Shown here piece by piece: positions 53,099 through 61,480 of a stretch of 64,000 nt of DNA (the stretch's first letter is position 1; each line of letters opens with the position of its first letter). Both the position numbers and the translations under genes were made by a program. This stretch comes from Sandaracinaceae bacterium. Its GTDB lineage: Bacteria; Myxococcota_A; Polyangia; Polyangiales; JADJQN01. The DNA lies in contig JADJQN010000015.1 of the NCBI GenBank assembly GCA_016712745.1, forward strand, positions 744,001 through 808,000, in the 5' to 3' direction. The notes under the pieces were generated by a model. That model had not been told where the DNA came from and did no database searches. It saw nothing but the letters and a program-made list of their open reading frames with translations.

Positions 53099-54961
53099 TT
53101 GATTCTGAGTCCCCTCGAAGACCTGCTGACGGTGTCGAATGAAGGGCTTAGCGAACCGCACCGCGCACGCATCAAGATTGTGCACGACAACGCGCTTCGA
53201 CTTCTTAAACTCGTAAATACGCTGCTTGATTTCGCGCGCATCGAGGCAGGCCGCATGCGCGCGAACTATGCGCCGCTCGATCTGAGCACGCACACCGCCG
53301 AGCTCGCGGCGATGTTTCACTCGGCCACGGAGAAGGGGGGCCTCGCGCTACGCATCGACTGCGCCCCTCTTTCGGAGCGCGTTTGGGTCGATCGTGAGAT
53401 GTGGGAAAAGATTGTTCCCAATCTCGTTTCGAATGCGTTCAAGTTCACGCTGAGCGGCGAGATCGCGGTACGGCTGCGCGAAGAGCAATCCAACGTTGTG
53501 CTCGAGGTGAGTGATACGGGCGTTGGTATTCCGGAATCCGCGCTGTCGCGCATCTTCGAACGTTTTCATCGCGTCGAAGGATCGAAAGGGCGCACGCACG
53601 AAGGCACGGGCATCGGGCTGTCACTTGTGCGTGAGCTTGTACGGTTGCACGGCGGCGACGTGAGCGTGCAAAGCGAACTCGGCAAAGGAACGAGTTTTCG
53701 AGTCGTGATCCCCAAGGGGTTCGCTCACCTTCCTCCCGACGCGGTGTCGCACGAATCAGTCCAGCACGGCAGCCACACGTTGGACGCGGCGGCGCACGCA
53801 GCGGACGCGTCGCGCTGGGTGAGCGACACGATTTACGAAGAACGCTCGGCGCATCCGCCGCAGGTTGCCGTCGCGTCGTCTGCGCGCGCACATGTTCTTG
53901 TCGTTGACGACAACGCGACGCTGCGTGAGTACATCGCGAATTTGCTCGGGCCGATCTATCGCGTGACGGTAGCTGTGGATGGTGCGGCGGCACTGGTTGC
54001 GATTGCGCAGGAGCTGCCGGATCTCGTTGTGAGTGATGTGATGATGCCCAATCTGGATGGGTTCGGACTCGTGCGTGCGCTGCGCGCCGAGCCCGAGACT
54101 GCCGCCCTGCCGGTGATACTTTTGTCGGCGCGCGCTGGCGAAGAATCGTCTGTCGAAGGCCTGTCGACTGGAGCTGACGACTACTTGGTGAAGCCGTTCT
54201 CCGCACGTGAGCTGCTCGCGCGAGTGCGCACGCACGTGGAGCTCGCCCGCGTGCGTCGCGCGTGGATCACAAGGCTTGAGCAGGCCAATCGAGAACTAGA
54301 CGCGTTCGGCTACTCGGTGTCGCACGATTTGCGAGCGCCCCTTCGAGCGATTGCGGGCTTCAGCCAGGCCATTTCTGAAGACTACGCGGACAAGCTCGAC
54401 GCGACAGGGCAGGATTACTTGCAGCGCGTGATCACCGGCGCGAAGCGAATGGGCGAGCTTATCGACGCACTTCTTCAGTTGGCGCGCCTTGCTCGTGCCG
54501 ACGTGCGTCGGGACACCGTCGATCTTTCAGCGAGTGCGAACGCGGTCATTTCTGATCTTCGGCAGTCCGATCCGTCAAGGGCGGTCTCGGCAAACGTCGA
54601 AGCTGGACTAGTTGCCAACTGCGACCAGGCGCTCGTACGAATCGTGTTAACGAACCTTATCGGCAATGCATGGAAGTTCACCGCGCGCACTGGCCACCCG
54701 CGTATTGATGTAGGGCGCATCGCGAATACCGAACCAGCTTTCTTCGTTCGCGACAACGGAGCCGGCTTCGACATGGAGTATGCCGGCCGTCTGTTCTCGC
54801 CCTTTCAGCGGCTTCATGCGGCGAGCGACTTCGACGGGACGGGCATCGGCCTTGCGACTGTGCAACGCGTGATCACCAGGCACGGCGGACGCATTTGGGC
54901 GGAAGCAGCTCCCGGTGAAGGAGCCACGTTCTATTTCACCCTGCCGGAAGACAACGCCTAG
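53099..54961 (+). CDS. Dual-core hybrid histidine kinase (C-terminal part of the split gene)
   Basis: A frame of 620 residues from TTG 53099, with coding sequence extending upstream in frame to the TAA at 52982. Order: first HisKA (SNVSHEFRTPLTLIL, partly upstream of the TTG) and HATPase (DTGVGIP, GTGIGLSLV); receiver domain (VLVVDDN, phospho-Asp in VSDVMMPNLDG, LVKPFS); second HisKA (YSVSHDLRAPLRAIA) and HATPase (DNGAGFD, GTGIGLATV). Starting at 53099 would remove the first phosphoacceptor His, so function from this fragment would depend on the second core. Confidence 0.8.
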   Translation: MILSPLEDLLTVSNEGLSEPHRARIKIVHDNALRLLKLVNTLLDFARIEAGRMRANYAPLDLSTHTAELAAMFHSATEKGGLALRIDCAPLSERVWVDREMWEKIVPNLVSNAFKFTLSGEIAVRLREEQSNVVLEVSDTGVGIPESALSRIFERFHRVEGSKGRTHEGTGIGLSLVRELVRLHGGDVSVQSELGKGTSFRVVIPKGFAHLPPDAVSHESVQHGSHTLDAAAHAADASRWVSDTIYEERSAHPPQVAVASSARAHVLVVDDNATLREYIANLLGPIYRVTVAVDGAAALVAIAQELPDLVVSDVMMPNLDGFGLVRALRAEPETAALPVILLSARAGEESSVEGLSTGADDYLVKPFSARELLARVRTHVELARVRRAWITRLEQANRELDAFGYSVSHDLRAPLRAIAGFSQAISEDYADKLDATGQDYLQRVITGAKRMGELIDALLQLARLARADVRRDTVDLSASANAVISDLRQSDPSRAVSANVEAGLVANCDQALVRIVLTNLIGNAWKFTARTGHPRIDVGRIANTEPAFFVRDNGAGFDMEYAGRLFSPFQRLHAASDFDGTGIGLATVQRVITRHGGRIWAEAAPGEGATFYFTLPEDNA

Positions 54962-54983
54962 AGATGGCCCTAGAGTCGGCCAC

Positions 54984-55658
54984 ATGATTACGCTTCATCA
55001 TCTCGAGCGCTCGCGCTCGCAGCGTGTGCTGTGGCTGCTCGAAGAGTTAGGTATTCCGTACGAGATCAAGATTTACGCGCGCCATCCAAGCACGTCGCGG
55101 GCGCCAGCTGAACTGCGCGCCGTCCATCCTCTCGGGAAGTCGCCGGTGATCACGGATGGCGAAACGACGGTCGCCGAATCGGCTGTGATTATTGAGTACT
55201 TGCTCGACAAGTATGGGCAAGGCCGATTGCGGCCTGTGGCCGGCACGCCCGAGCACCAGCGCTACGTGTACTGGTTGCATTTTGCCGAAGGCTCGGCGAT
55301 GGCGCCGTTGCTCGTAGGCCTTATATTCGCGCGTTTGGAAACTGCGAAACTTCCATTCTTCGTGAAGCCTATCGTGAAGAAGATATGTGCAGGCGTGCGC
55401 GACGCGTACATTCAGCCGCAGCTGGACTCGATGTTTGGCTACGCGAACACAGCGCTTGAGAGGCAGCCGTGGTTTTGCGGCGACGAGTTCACAGCTGCCG
55501 ACATTCAAATGAGTTACCCGGTCGAGGCCGCCGTCACTCGCGCCGGGCTCGGCACCAAGTACGTGAAGCTGACCGCGTTCGTCGAACGCATTCACGCGAT
55601 GCCGTCGTACCAACGGGCAGTTGCGCGTGGTGGCCCAGCGATGTTGGACGCGCTTTAA
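54984..55658 (+). CDS. Glutathione S-transferase
   Basis: A 224-residue protein with a thioredoxin-like N-terminal domain (ITLHHLERSRSQRVLWLLEE; glutathione-binding TVAESAVIIEYL) and a helical C-terminal domain (PWFCGDEFTAADIQMSYPVE). The catalytic residue is likely Ser within RSRSQRV, as in several bacterial and fungal classes. ATG 54984 starts 23 bp after the kinase stop. It is convergent with gshA, the first gene of glutathione synthesis. Confidence 0.92.
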   Translation: MITLHHLERSRSQRVLWLLEELGIPYEIKIYARHPSTSRAPAELRAVHPLGKSPVITDGETTVAESAVIIEYLLDKYGQGRLRPVAGTPEHQRYVYWLHFAEGSAMAPLLVGLIFARLETAKLPFFVKPIVKKICAGVRDAYIQPQLDSMFGYANTALERQPWFCGDEFTAADIQMSYPVEAAVTRAGLGTKYVKLTAFVERIHAMPSYQRAVARGGPAMLDAL

Positions 55659-57023
55659 CTATACGAGGCCTTTTTGCATGACCTGCGTGTAGAGGTCCTT
55701 CGCAGGGTCGATGCCTTCCACAAGTGCGTCAGCGGGAGTTTGTCCTTTGGCAACGAGCGCCTGAAGTTTGGCGAGGTGCACGGTTTCGTCGGCCCCGTCG
55801 CGGCTCAGAATGGCTCGCCGATGCAGTCCGTCCATCGCGACGGCGAGCAACTCCGATGCCCACTCGCCAACCTCGCGGCCTTGCAGCTCGGCGCGAAGTG
55901 CATGTTCCGCGATGTCCGAGCGCGCTGCGTTCACCGCTGGAAAGTTCAACTTCGACGCGAGCGCTTCTGCTTTGCCCAGTGCTTGCTCGTCGTAGAAAAT
56001 GCCGGTCCACAGCGAGGGGAGGGCGCACAAGAGCGCCGTCTGTTGCCCGTCCGCGCCACGCACTTCAATGGTTCGCTTTAGGCGCACTTCCGGGAAGAGC
56101 GTGTTGATGTGCGTCTCCCAATCGAGCTTCGTCGCACGATGGCCCTGAAAGCCATCCTTCATGAACGAACGGAAGGTCTGGCCCGTGTTGTGGATTACGT
56201 CGCTGCCGCGCTTCACCATAAACATCGGAACGTCGAGCGCCCAGTCGATGTAGTTAGTGAAGCGCGCGGACTTCTCCCATGCAAAAGGAAGGAGGCCCGA
56301 ACGATTGTTGTCGACATCGAGCCAAACCCAAGCGCGATGCGAAAGCTCTTTCGCGCGGCGCCCTTCCATGAACGGGCTGTTCGCGAACATCGCCGTCGTC
56401 ACAGGAGCGAGCATTAGCGAGATGCGCAGCTTGCGCATTGCATCGTCCTCGCTGTCGTAGTCGTAGTTTGCTTGCACGGTCGCAGTGCGCTGCATCATGT
56501 CGAGCGCGCGCGACCCGACGGTTGGCAGGTACTTGCGCATGATGCCGTAACGAAGCTTGGGTACCCATGGCAAGTCGGCGGGCTTGGCGAATGGATGAAA
56601 GCCGAGGCCCAACCAGGCCACGCCAAACTGGTCGGAAATCTCTCGAAGCTCCGCCATGTGGCCGCGGAATTCGGCACAGGTCTGATGCATATTTTCTTGG
56701 GGCGCGCCCGAAAGTTCGAGCTGGCCACCGGGCTCCAACGTGATCGATGCTTGGGCGCGCTTGAGCGCAATGACCTCGCCGCCCTCGTACTCCGCCTCTT
56801 CCGTCCAGGCGTGACGGTCCGCGAGCTCCGCCAAAATTGCACGGACGCCGCGCGGGCCTTCGAACGGGATTGGGCTGCCGTCGGACAGCGAAATGCCAAA
56901 CTTCTCCGCTTCAGTCCCGATACGAAACGCGCTCTTCGGCTTGATGGCCTCGTGAAAAGGCTCAAGCAAATCATCGAGTTTGCTGATCGGTTCGTCGTGT
57001 TTTGGATTGCTGGAAACGGCCAT
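55659..57023 (-). CDS. gshA: Glutamate-cysteine ligase (plant/proteobacterial type)
   Basis: A 454-residue enzyme joining glutamate and cysteine with ATP, the first step to glutathione. FRIGTEAEKFG, QASITLEPGGQLELSGAP and MQRTATVQANYDYDSEDD are the hallmarks of the GCS2/plant-like family rather than the E. coli GshA type. Its stop directly abuts the stop of the GST gene. Confidence 0.93.
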   Translation of the reverse strand: MAVSSNPKHDEPISKLDDLLEPFHEAIKPKSAFRIGTEAEKFGISLSDGSPIPFEGPRGVRAILAELADRHAWTEEAEYEGGEVIALKRAQASITLEPGGQLELSGAPQENMHQTCAEFRGHMAELREISDQFGVAWLGLGFHPFAKPADLPWVPKLRYGIMRKYLPTVGSRALDMMQRTATVQANYDYDSEDDAMRKLRISLMLAPVTTAMFANSPFMEGRRAKELSHRAWVWLDVDNNRSGLLPFAWEKSARFTNYIDWALDVPMFMVKRGSDVIHNTGQTFRSFMKDGFQGHRATKLDWETHINTLFPEVRLKRTIEVRGADGQQTALLCALPSLWTGIFYDEQALGKAEALASKLNFPAVNAARSDIAEHALRAELQGREVGEWASELLAVAMDGLHRRAILSRDGADETVHLAKLQALVAKGQTPADALVEGIDPAKDLYTQVMQKGLV

Positions 57024-57241
57024 TGGGGGTTCTAAGTCGCGCGCAGCATGTAGCCGTTACTGCGCCGGAGCAAGGGGTTGCCGGGATGCGTGGTGCGCGC
57101 GTCGCCAGTGTCAATCGATGATCTGCCCACGGATCCGGGACACGCGGACGACAATTTCGTGGAGCCGAGCCGGCGCGGCATGTCTCGTGGGCCTTCAGCA
57201 TGTGCCTACCAAACCCGAGGAGGATCCCGTACGCTCGCGCC

Positions 57242-57598
57242 ATGTCGGAGAAGCAAATCGCCGGATTTTTCGGGGCGTCGCTCAAGGTGCGAGGGACGCT
57301 CACGGGCAAAGGCGATCTCGTTGTGGAAGGCCGGCTAGACGGCGAAATGCGCACGCTCGGTTCTCTTGCCATCGCGCAAACCGGAGTCGTGCACGCCGAT
57401 GTTTCCGTCACCACGCTCGATGTGAACGGCGCGCTTGTGGGTGACGTGCAGGCCACGCAAGCCGTACGCATTGCTAGCGGCGGCCGCATCGATGGCGATG
57501 TCCGCGCGGCCAGCATCGCGATTGACGATGGTGCGGAGCTGAATGGCGGGATCGAGATGGACTTCGAAATGCCGGACGATGAGTTAATTCCGTCATGA
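57242..57598 (+). CDS. Bactofilin
   Basis: A 118-residue polymer-forming cytoskeletal protein: short N-terminal tail, then the right-handed beta-helix (SLKVRGTLTGKGDLVVEGRL, GVVHADVSVTTLDVNGALVG, GGRIDGDVRAASIAI). Bactofilins assemble without nucleotides and shape cells or position proteins. ATG 57242 is preferred over 57200. Its stop overlaps the next bactofilin start (ATGA). Confidence 0.9.
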   Translation: MSEKQIAGFFGASLKVRGTLTGKGDLVVEGRLDGEMRTLGSLAIAQTGVVHADVSVTTLDVNGALVGDVQATQAVRIASGGRIDGDVRAASIAIDDGAELNGGIEMDFEMPDDELIPS

Positions 57599-58476
57599 CG
57601 CAGAAACCGTCCATTTTGCCTGCGGGCATGAAGCTCGAAGGAAACGTTGAGGGCGACGTCGACTTCGTCGTGCTCGGCGTGATGGTCGGCGAAGTGTCGG
57701 TGAGTGGTGCGTTGGTCATCGAAGAGGGTGGCGCCGTGTTCGGGCCAGTGCGCGCTCGCACCATTGTTGTGCGTGGCTCGCTGCGCGGCGATGCAGTAGC
57801 CACCGACACCGTGCGCATCGAGCCCACAGCCCGCGTCGAGGGCGACGCGATCGCTCCCAAGGTAAACGTACTGGAGGGCGCACGAATCCGTGGCCGCATT
57901 GAGCCTGTCGTGCAAGACGGCACTCCGCGCGTCGTTCGCGCGAAGAAGGCGCGTCGCGCAAGTGCAGCGGCGGCAAGTCCGGCAAGTTGGACAACTCCGG
58001 GCACGCTATCAACGCCGCCCCCGGCGAGCGAACCAACTCAGGTCGACACCAAATCCCCAGCCGCACCCGCGCCCAAACACGTTCCGTCCGCCCGCGCTAC
58101 TCCGCTTGCCCGTCCAGCCCTGATCACGCCCGTGCCCTCGAACCAACCGACGTTGGTTGGCGCACCGGTCGCTGAGCTGCGCGCCCCCACGGAAAAGATC
58201 CGACCGACCCCAACCGTCGTCGTGCCCGAAGCGAAGCTCGCTCCCGTGGCACCCCCGGCCACTCCCGTGGCACCCCCGGCCGCTCCCCTCGCTCCCGTCG
58301 TAGCAGCGACTGCTCCCGTCGCGACAGTCGCGGCCATCGCAGCCGCGCCAGTCGTTCCCCAAATTGTTGCCGCACCGCCCGCCGTGCGTCGCCCGCCGGC
58401 GCCTCGCATTCCCGCGATTCGTCGCAGTGAGGCAAGGCGCGGCGACGAGGCCAAACGTCGCGAAGGAAACTCTTAA
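57595..58476 (+). CDS. Bactofilin with a long Pro/Ala-rich tail
   Basis: A 293-residue protein. Residues about 10-105 form the bactofilin beta-helix (GMKLEGNVEGDVDFVVLGVM, then DTVRIEPTARVEGDAIAPKV). About 115-293 are Pro/Ala/Val-rich and basic at the end (RRSEARRGDEAKRREG). It is similar in plan to the tailed bactofilins of Myxococcus. Co-translated with the short bactofilin; the tail may recruit partners to the filament. Confidence 0.88.
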   Translation: MTQKPSILPAGMKLEGNVEGDVDFVVLGVMVGEVSVSGALVIEEGGAVFGPVRARTIVVRGSLRGDAVATDTVRIEPTARVEGDAIAPKVNVLEGARIRGRIEPVVQDGTPRVVRAKKARRASAAAASPASWTTPGTLSTPPPASEPTQVDTKSPAAPAPKHVPSARATPLARPALITPVPSNQPTLVGAPVAELRAPTEKIRPTPTVVVPEAKLAPVAPPATPVAPPAAPLAPVVAATAPVATVAAIAAAPVVPQIVAAPPAVRRPPAPRIPAIRRSEARRGDEAKRREGNS

Positions 58477-58478
58477 TC

Positions 58479-59021
58479 ATGACCGACCGACTCCTCGAGC
58501 TCCTTACCGAACGCAGCTATGCCAAGAAGCGCGTCGTGCTTGCGTCGGGACGCGAAAGCGATTTCTTCATCGACTGCAAACAAACTGTTCTGAGCGCCGA
58601 AGGCCATATGCTGGTGGGCGAAGCGATGTTCAAGGCGCTCGGCGGATTTGCTGAGAGGCCGGTGGCGGTCGCGGGCGTGGAACTCGGAGGCTGCCCGTTG
58701 GCGTCCGCAGTAGCGCTCATCTCGCATCAGCGCGGCGCGCCCCTTGATGCGATATATGTGCGGAAAGACGCTAAAGACCACGGCTCGAAGCGTCTGCTCG
58801 AAGGCGATGCCACTATCGCTGATGCCTCGAACGTTGTTGTGCTCGAGGACGTGATCACGACAGGCGGTTCGACGCTCAAAGCGGTTGAAAAGCTCGTGGC
58901 GCGTAACCTCCGTGTAGTCGGTGTTGTCGCCATCGTTGATCGCGAAGAAGGTGGGCGCGAAGCGATCGTCGCTGCGGGCCTACCATTCGTCTCTCTTTAC
59001 AAACGCAGTGACTTTCCATGA
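58479..59021 (+). CDS. pyrE: Orotate phosphoribosyltransferase
   Basis: A 180-residue enzyme that makes orotidine monophosphate in pyrimidine synthesis. The PRPP-binding motif is VVVLEDVITTGGSTLKAV, with FIDCKQTVLSAEGHMLVGEA and the flexible-loop KDAKDHGSKRLLEG present. It begins two bases after the tailed bactofilin stop. Confidence 0.94.
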   Translation: MTDRLLELLTERSYAKKRVVLASGRESDFFIDCKQTVLSAEGHMLVGEAMFKALGGFAERPVAVAGVELGGCPLASAVALISHQRGAPLDAIYVRKDAKDHGSKRLLEGDATIADASNVVVLEDVITTGGSTLKAVEKLVARNLRVVGVVAIVDREEGGREAIVAAGLPFVSLYKRSDFP

Positions 59022-59665
59022 GTAGCTCTCGCATTGGCGCGCCTGCACTGGTTGCGTTCGCTCTTTTGTCGTGCGCTTGCGCGTCGTCGCAGCGGGTCTC
59101 GATGCACTCGGCGCCGCGGGAGTTTACCGCCAACGACTACGATGATGTCTACGACGCCTGGACGCGGTCGGCCGATGGTTTCGACTTTGGTCAATTTCAA
59201 GACGTGCTCAACGTCACGTCCACGTTCGAAGCGTGGGAGTTTCGCTGGGCGTACGTCACGCGCTATGCAAACGACTTCAGTCTCTCCCATGAGGCGCGCA
59301 CTGAGATGCTGCGCGCGACGCTTTTGGACGCCGAATCCCATCATCGCTTCTTCGTGACGATGGCCGGGCGCAATTTTCGCGAATCCGACCTGACGCGCGA
59401 GCAATCCGCGTGGCGCGTCATACTTCTAGACGAACTAGGCCGCCAAGAAGCGCCGTCGGAAATCGACCACGTGATGCGTCCGGGCGCACGGGAGAGGGAG
59501 TACTTCCCGAGCATCACGTCCTTCCGCCAGACGTTCCGCATCACATTCCCGGCGAACCACGCTGATGGCACTCCCGTAATCGCACCCAACGCTTCCCACG
59601 TGATCCTGCGATTCACCGGCCCAGAAGGCACCGTCGACCTGCGCTGGGACTTCCAAGGGGTGTGA
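59018..59665 (+). CDS. Hypothetical lipoprotein
   Basis: A 215-residue protein with lipobox ALLSCAC. The mature part is mixed helix and strand with an acidic start (ANDYDDVYDAWTR) and a beta-rich C-terminus (SHVILRFTGPEGTVDLRWDF). I do not recognise it. It overlaps the pyrE stop by ATGA, so it belongs to the bactofilin-pyrE transcription unit. Confidence 0.8.
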   Translation: MSSSRIGAPALVAFALLSCACASSQRVSMHSAPREFTANDYDDVYDAWTRSADGFDFGQFQDVLNVTSTFEAWEFRWAYVTRYANDFSLSHEARTEMLRATLLDAESHHRFFVTMAGRNFRESDLTREQSAWRVILLDELGRQEAPSEIDHVMRPGAREREYFPSITSFRQTFRITFPANHADGTPVIAPNASHVILRFTGPEGTVDLRWDFQGV

Positions 59666-59672
59666 AAGCGCG

Positions 59673-59702
59673 TTGACACCCCCTTTCGTCGCGCTCTATA
59701 GT
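59673..59702 (+). promoter_or_regulatory. Strong candidate sigma-70 promoter
   Basis: TTGACA (59673-59678), an 18-bp spacer and TATAGT (59697-59702), five of six at the -10, about 67 bp before ATG 59769. It begins just after the stop of the preceding lipoprotein and should drive the HEAT-repeat lipoprotein and perhaps the genes after it. Confidence 0.7.
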
Positions 59703-59768
59703 TCGTCGCGCGATGGGGGCTAAGTCCCCGTTCCGCAAAAGAAAAGTGTTTTGCTGAGGAGGGGATTG

Positions 59769-61454
59769 ATGAAGGCCATCGCGCTATCCGTGAGCTTGAT
59801 GTTGGCGTCGCTTTCGTTCGTGGGCTGCCACGCCGACCCGGATGACCCCGCTGGGCAAGCCAAAGAGCTCGCAAACCCGGTGCGCCGGCAAAACGCGATT
59901 GGCAATCTCACGCGCCTCTACACCTCGGCGCTCGCGGCTCACAACGGCAACCGCCAGGACCCCGCAGTAAAGGGCATCGCCGACGCGATTATCGATTCGC
60001 TCATCAAAACGTATACAGACTTCCCGGAAGACAACCGCACGCGTCGCGACATCCTTTCGCTGATGCGCGAGATGCGCGACGTGCGCAGCTTGCCCGTACT
60101 CGTAAAGGCCCTCGAGTGGCGTGCTGAGATTAACGAAGACCAGGCGATCGCGGCTGCGCAAACGTTGAAAAACCTCACGCTCGACCCAGCGCAGACCACG
60201 CAGGTCGTAACCGCGCTCGGCGTAGCACTCGATAAAGTTGAAGGCCGACGTCCTACCGATGCGCAGATGCGCACAGAGTTCATGTCCGCGCTCGGCGCGA
60301 CAAAGTCTCACGCGGCGGTGGCGCCTCTCATGCGCCTCGCGTTGCGCCTCAACGAAGATCAGGACTTTGCGTTCAACGTGCGCGCCTTCCAAGTGCTCGC
60401 GCCGTTGACGACAGCGGAAGACATTCCGAATCTGATCAAGGGTCTCTTCCTCTTCGCACCGGGTCGTCCGCAGTTCCGCGTAAACGATAGCGCGCAGATT
60501 GGGCTCGTCGGCGTGGGGCCGGCCGCTTTGCAGCCCCTTCTGGATGTTTTGGCGGGCCGCAACGCGGACGCCAATGCGATGGCCGCTTCATATATTGAGG
60601 CGATGCGTACTGCAGCTCCCGCCTACGTCGAGACGCACACGGCAGCGCTCGTGGTGGCCGAGGAAGCCACCACGGTGCTCGGTGAGCTCGGCTTGTCACA
60701 AGCGATTCAACCGCTCGTTTCACGCCTGCAAACTCTGACCGGCGAAGATCACTCCGGCGAGCGTCTTTCCATCGCACGGGCATTGGCCCGTATTCATCGT
60801 TCCCCGGCCGACACGGCGACGGTTCGCGAAGCCATCATCTCGGTCTATCGCGCCTCGCAAAAAGTCGAGCGTCCGTTCATCGTGGCAACGTTGCAGCACA
60901 CCTTCGATGCAGATGCGTTGCCCTTCCTCCTCGAGGTCGCTCGAACCCCCGAAGACGAAGTGCCGGTGGTGCGTGGGCTTGCGCTTCATGGGTACGCGCT
61001 CTTGGCCAACGGCTCAGAAGCCGCAGCGGCGCGCGCACTCATCGCAAACGAACCCGGCCCCGCGGATGGTGGCTTCCACACCGAGTTCGAAGCGGACAAC
61101 GCGCCTCTGCTCGTTGCCGCAGGCCAGTGCAACGTGGACATTGCGTGCTGGGTGGGCAAGCTCAGCGATTCCAATCGCGAAGTTGCACTCAAGGCAACCT
61201 ACATGCTCGCGCGACTTGGCCGCGGCAATGCGGCGGCGCTAAACGGACTTATTGCGAAGATCGATTTCCCGAACGCCGACGTCCGCGTTGACGTGATGGC
61301 GGCGATCGATTTCTTGGCCGACCGCGGCAGCCCGGAAGCCGTCGCCCGCATTGAGACTTTGCAGCAAACCGAAGACGGTCGCTCCATCTGGAATGCCGTG
61401 AAGCCCACAGCGCTTGCTACGGCGGCGCGCCTGCGTGCGCGTAGCGCGCACTGA
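59769..61454 (+). CDS. HEAT-repeat lipoprotein
   Basis: A 561-residue protein with lipobox LSFVGC at the N-terminus and HEAT repeats over the rest (SLPVLVKALEWRAEINEDQA, AVAPLMRLALRLNEDQDFAF, AIQPLVSRLQTLTGEDHSGE). GAGGAGGGG is a strong ribosome-binding site before ATG 59769. A scaffold role at the periplasmic face is likely. It is built like the anchored HEAT protein at 47106-49499; the two may be paralogues. Confidence 0.85.
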   Translation: MKAIALSVSLMLASLSFVGCHADPDDPAGQAKELANPVRRQNAIGNLTRLYTSALAAHNGNRQDPAVKGIADAIIDSLIKTYTDFPEDNRTRRDILSLMREMRDVRSLPVLVKALEWRAEINEDQAIAAAQTLKNLTLDPAQTTQVVTALGVALDKVEGRRPTDAQMRTEFMSALGATKSHAAVAPLMRLALRLNEDQDFAFNVRAFQVLAPLTTAEDIPNLIKGLFLFAPGRPQFRVNDSAQIGLVGVGPAALQPLLDVLAGRNADANAMAASYIEAMRTAAPAYVETHTAALVVAEEATTVLGELGLSQAIQPLVSRLQTLTGEDHSGERLSIARALARIHRSPADTATVREAIISVYRASQKVERPFIVATLQHTFDADALPFLLEVARTPEDEVPVVRGLALHGYALLANGSEAAAARALIANEPGPADGGFHTEFEADNAPLLVAAGQCNVDIACWVGKLSDSNREVALKATYMLARLGRGNAAALNGLIAKIDFPNADVRVDVMAAIDFLADRGSPEAVARIETLQQTEDGRSIWNAVKPTALATAARLRARSAH

Positions 61455-61480
61455 TCTTCTTCTAAGGGGTACAGAAGCCT

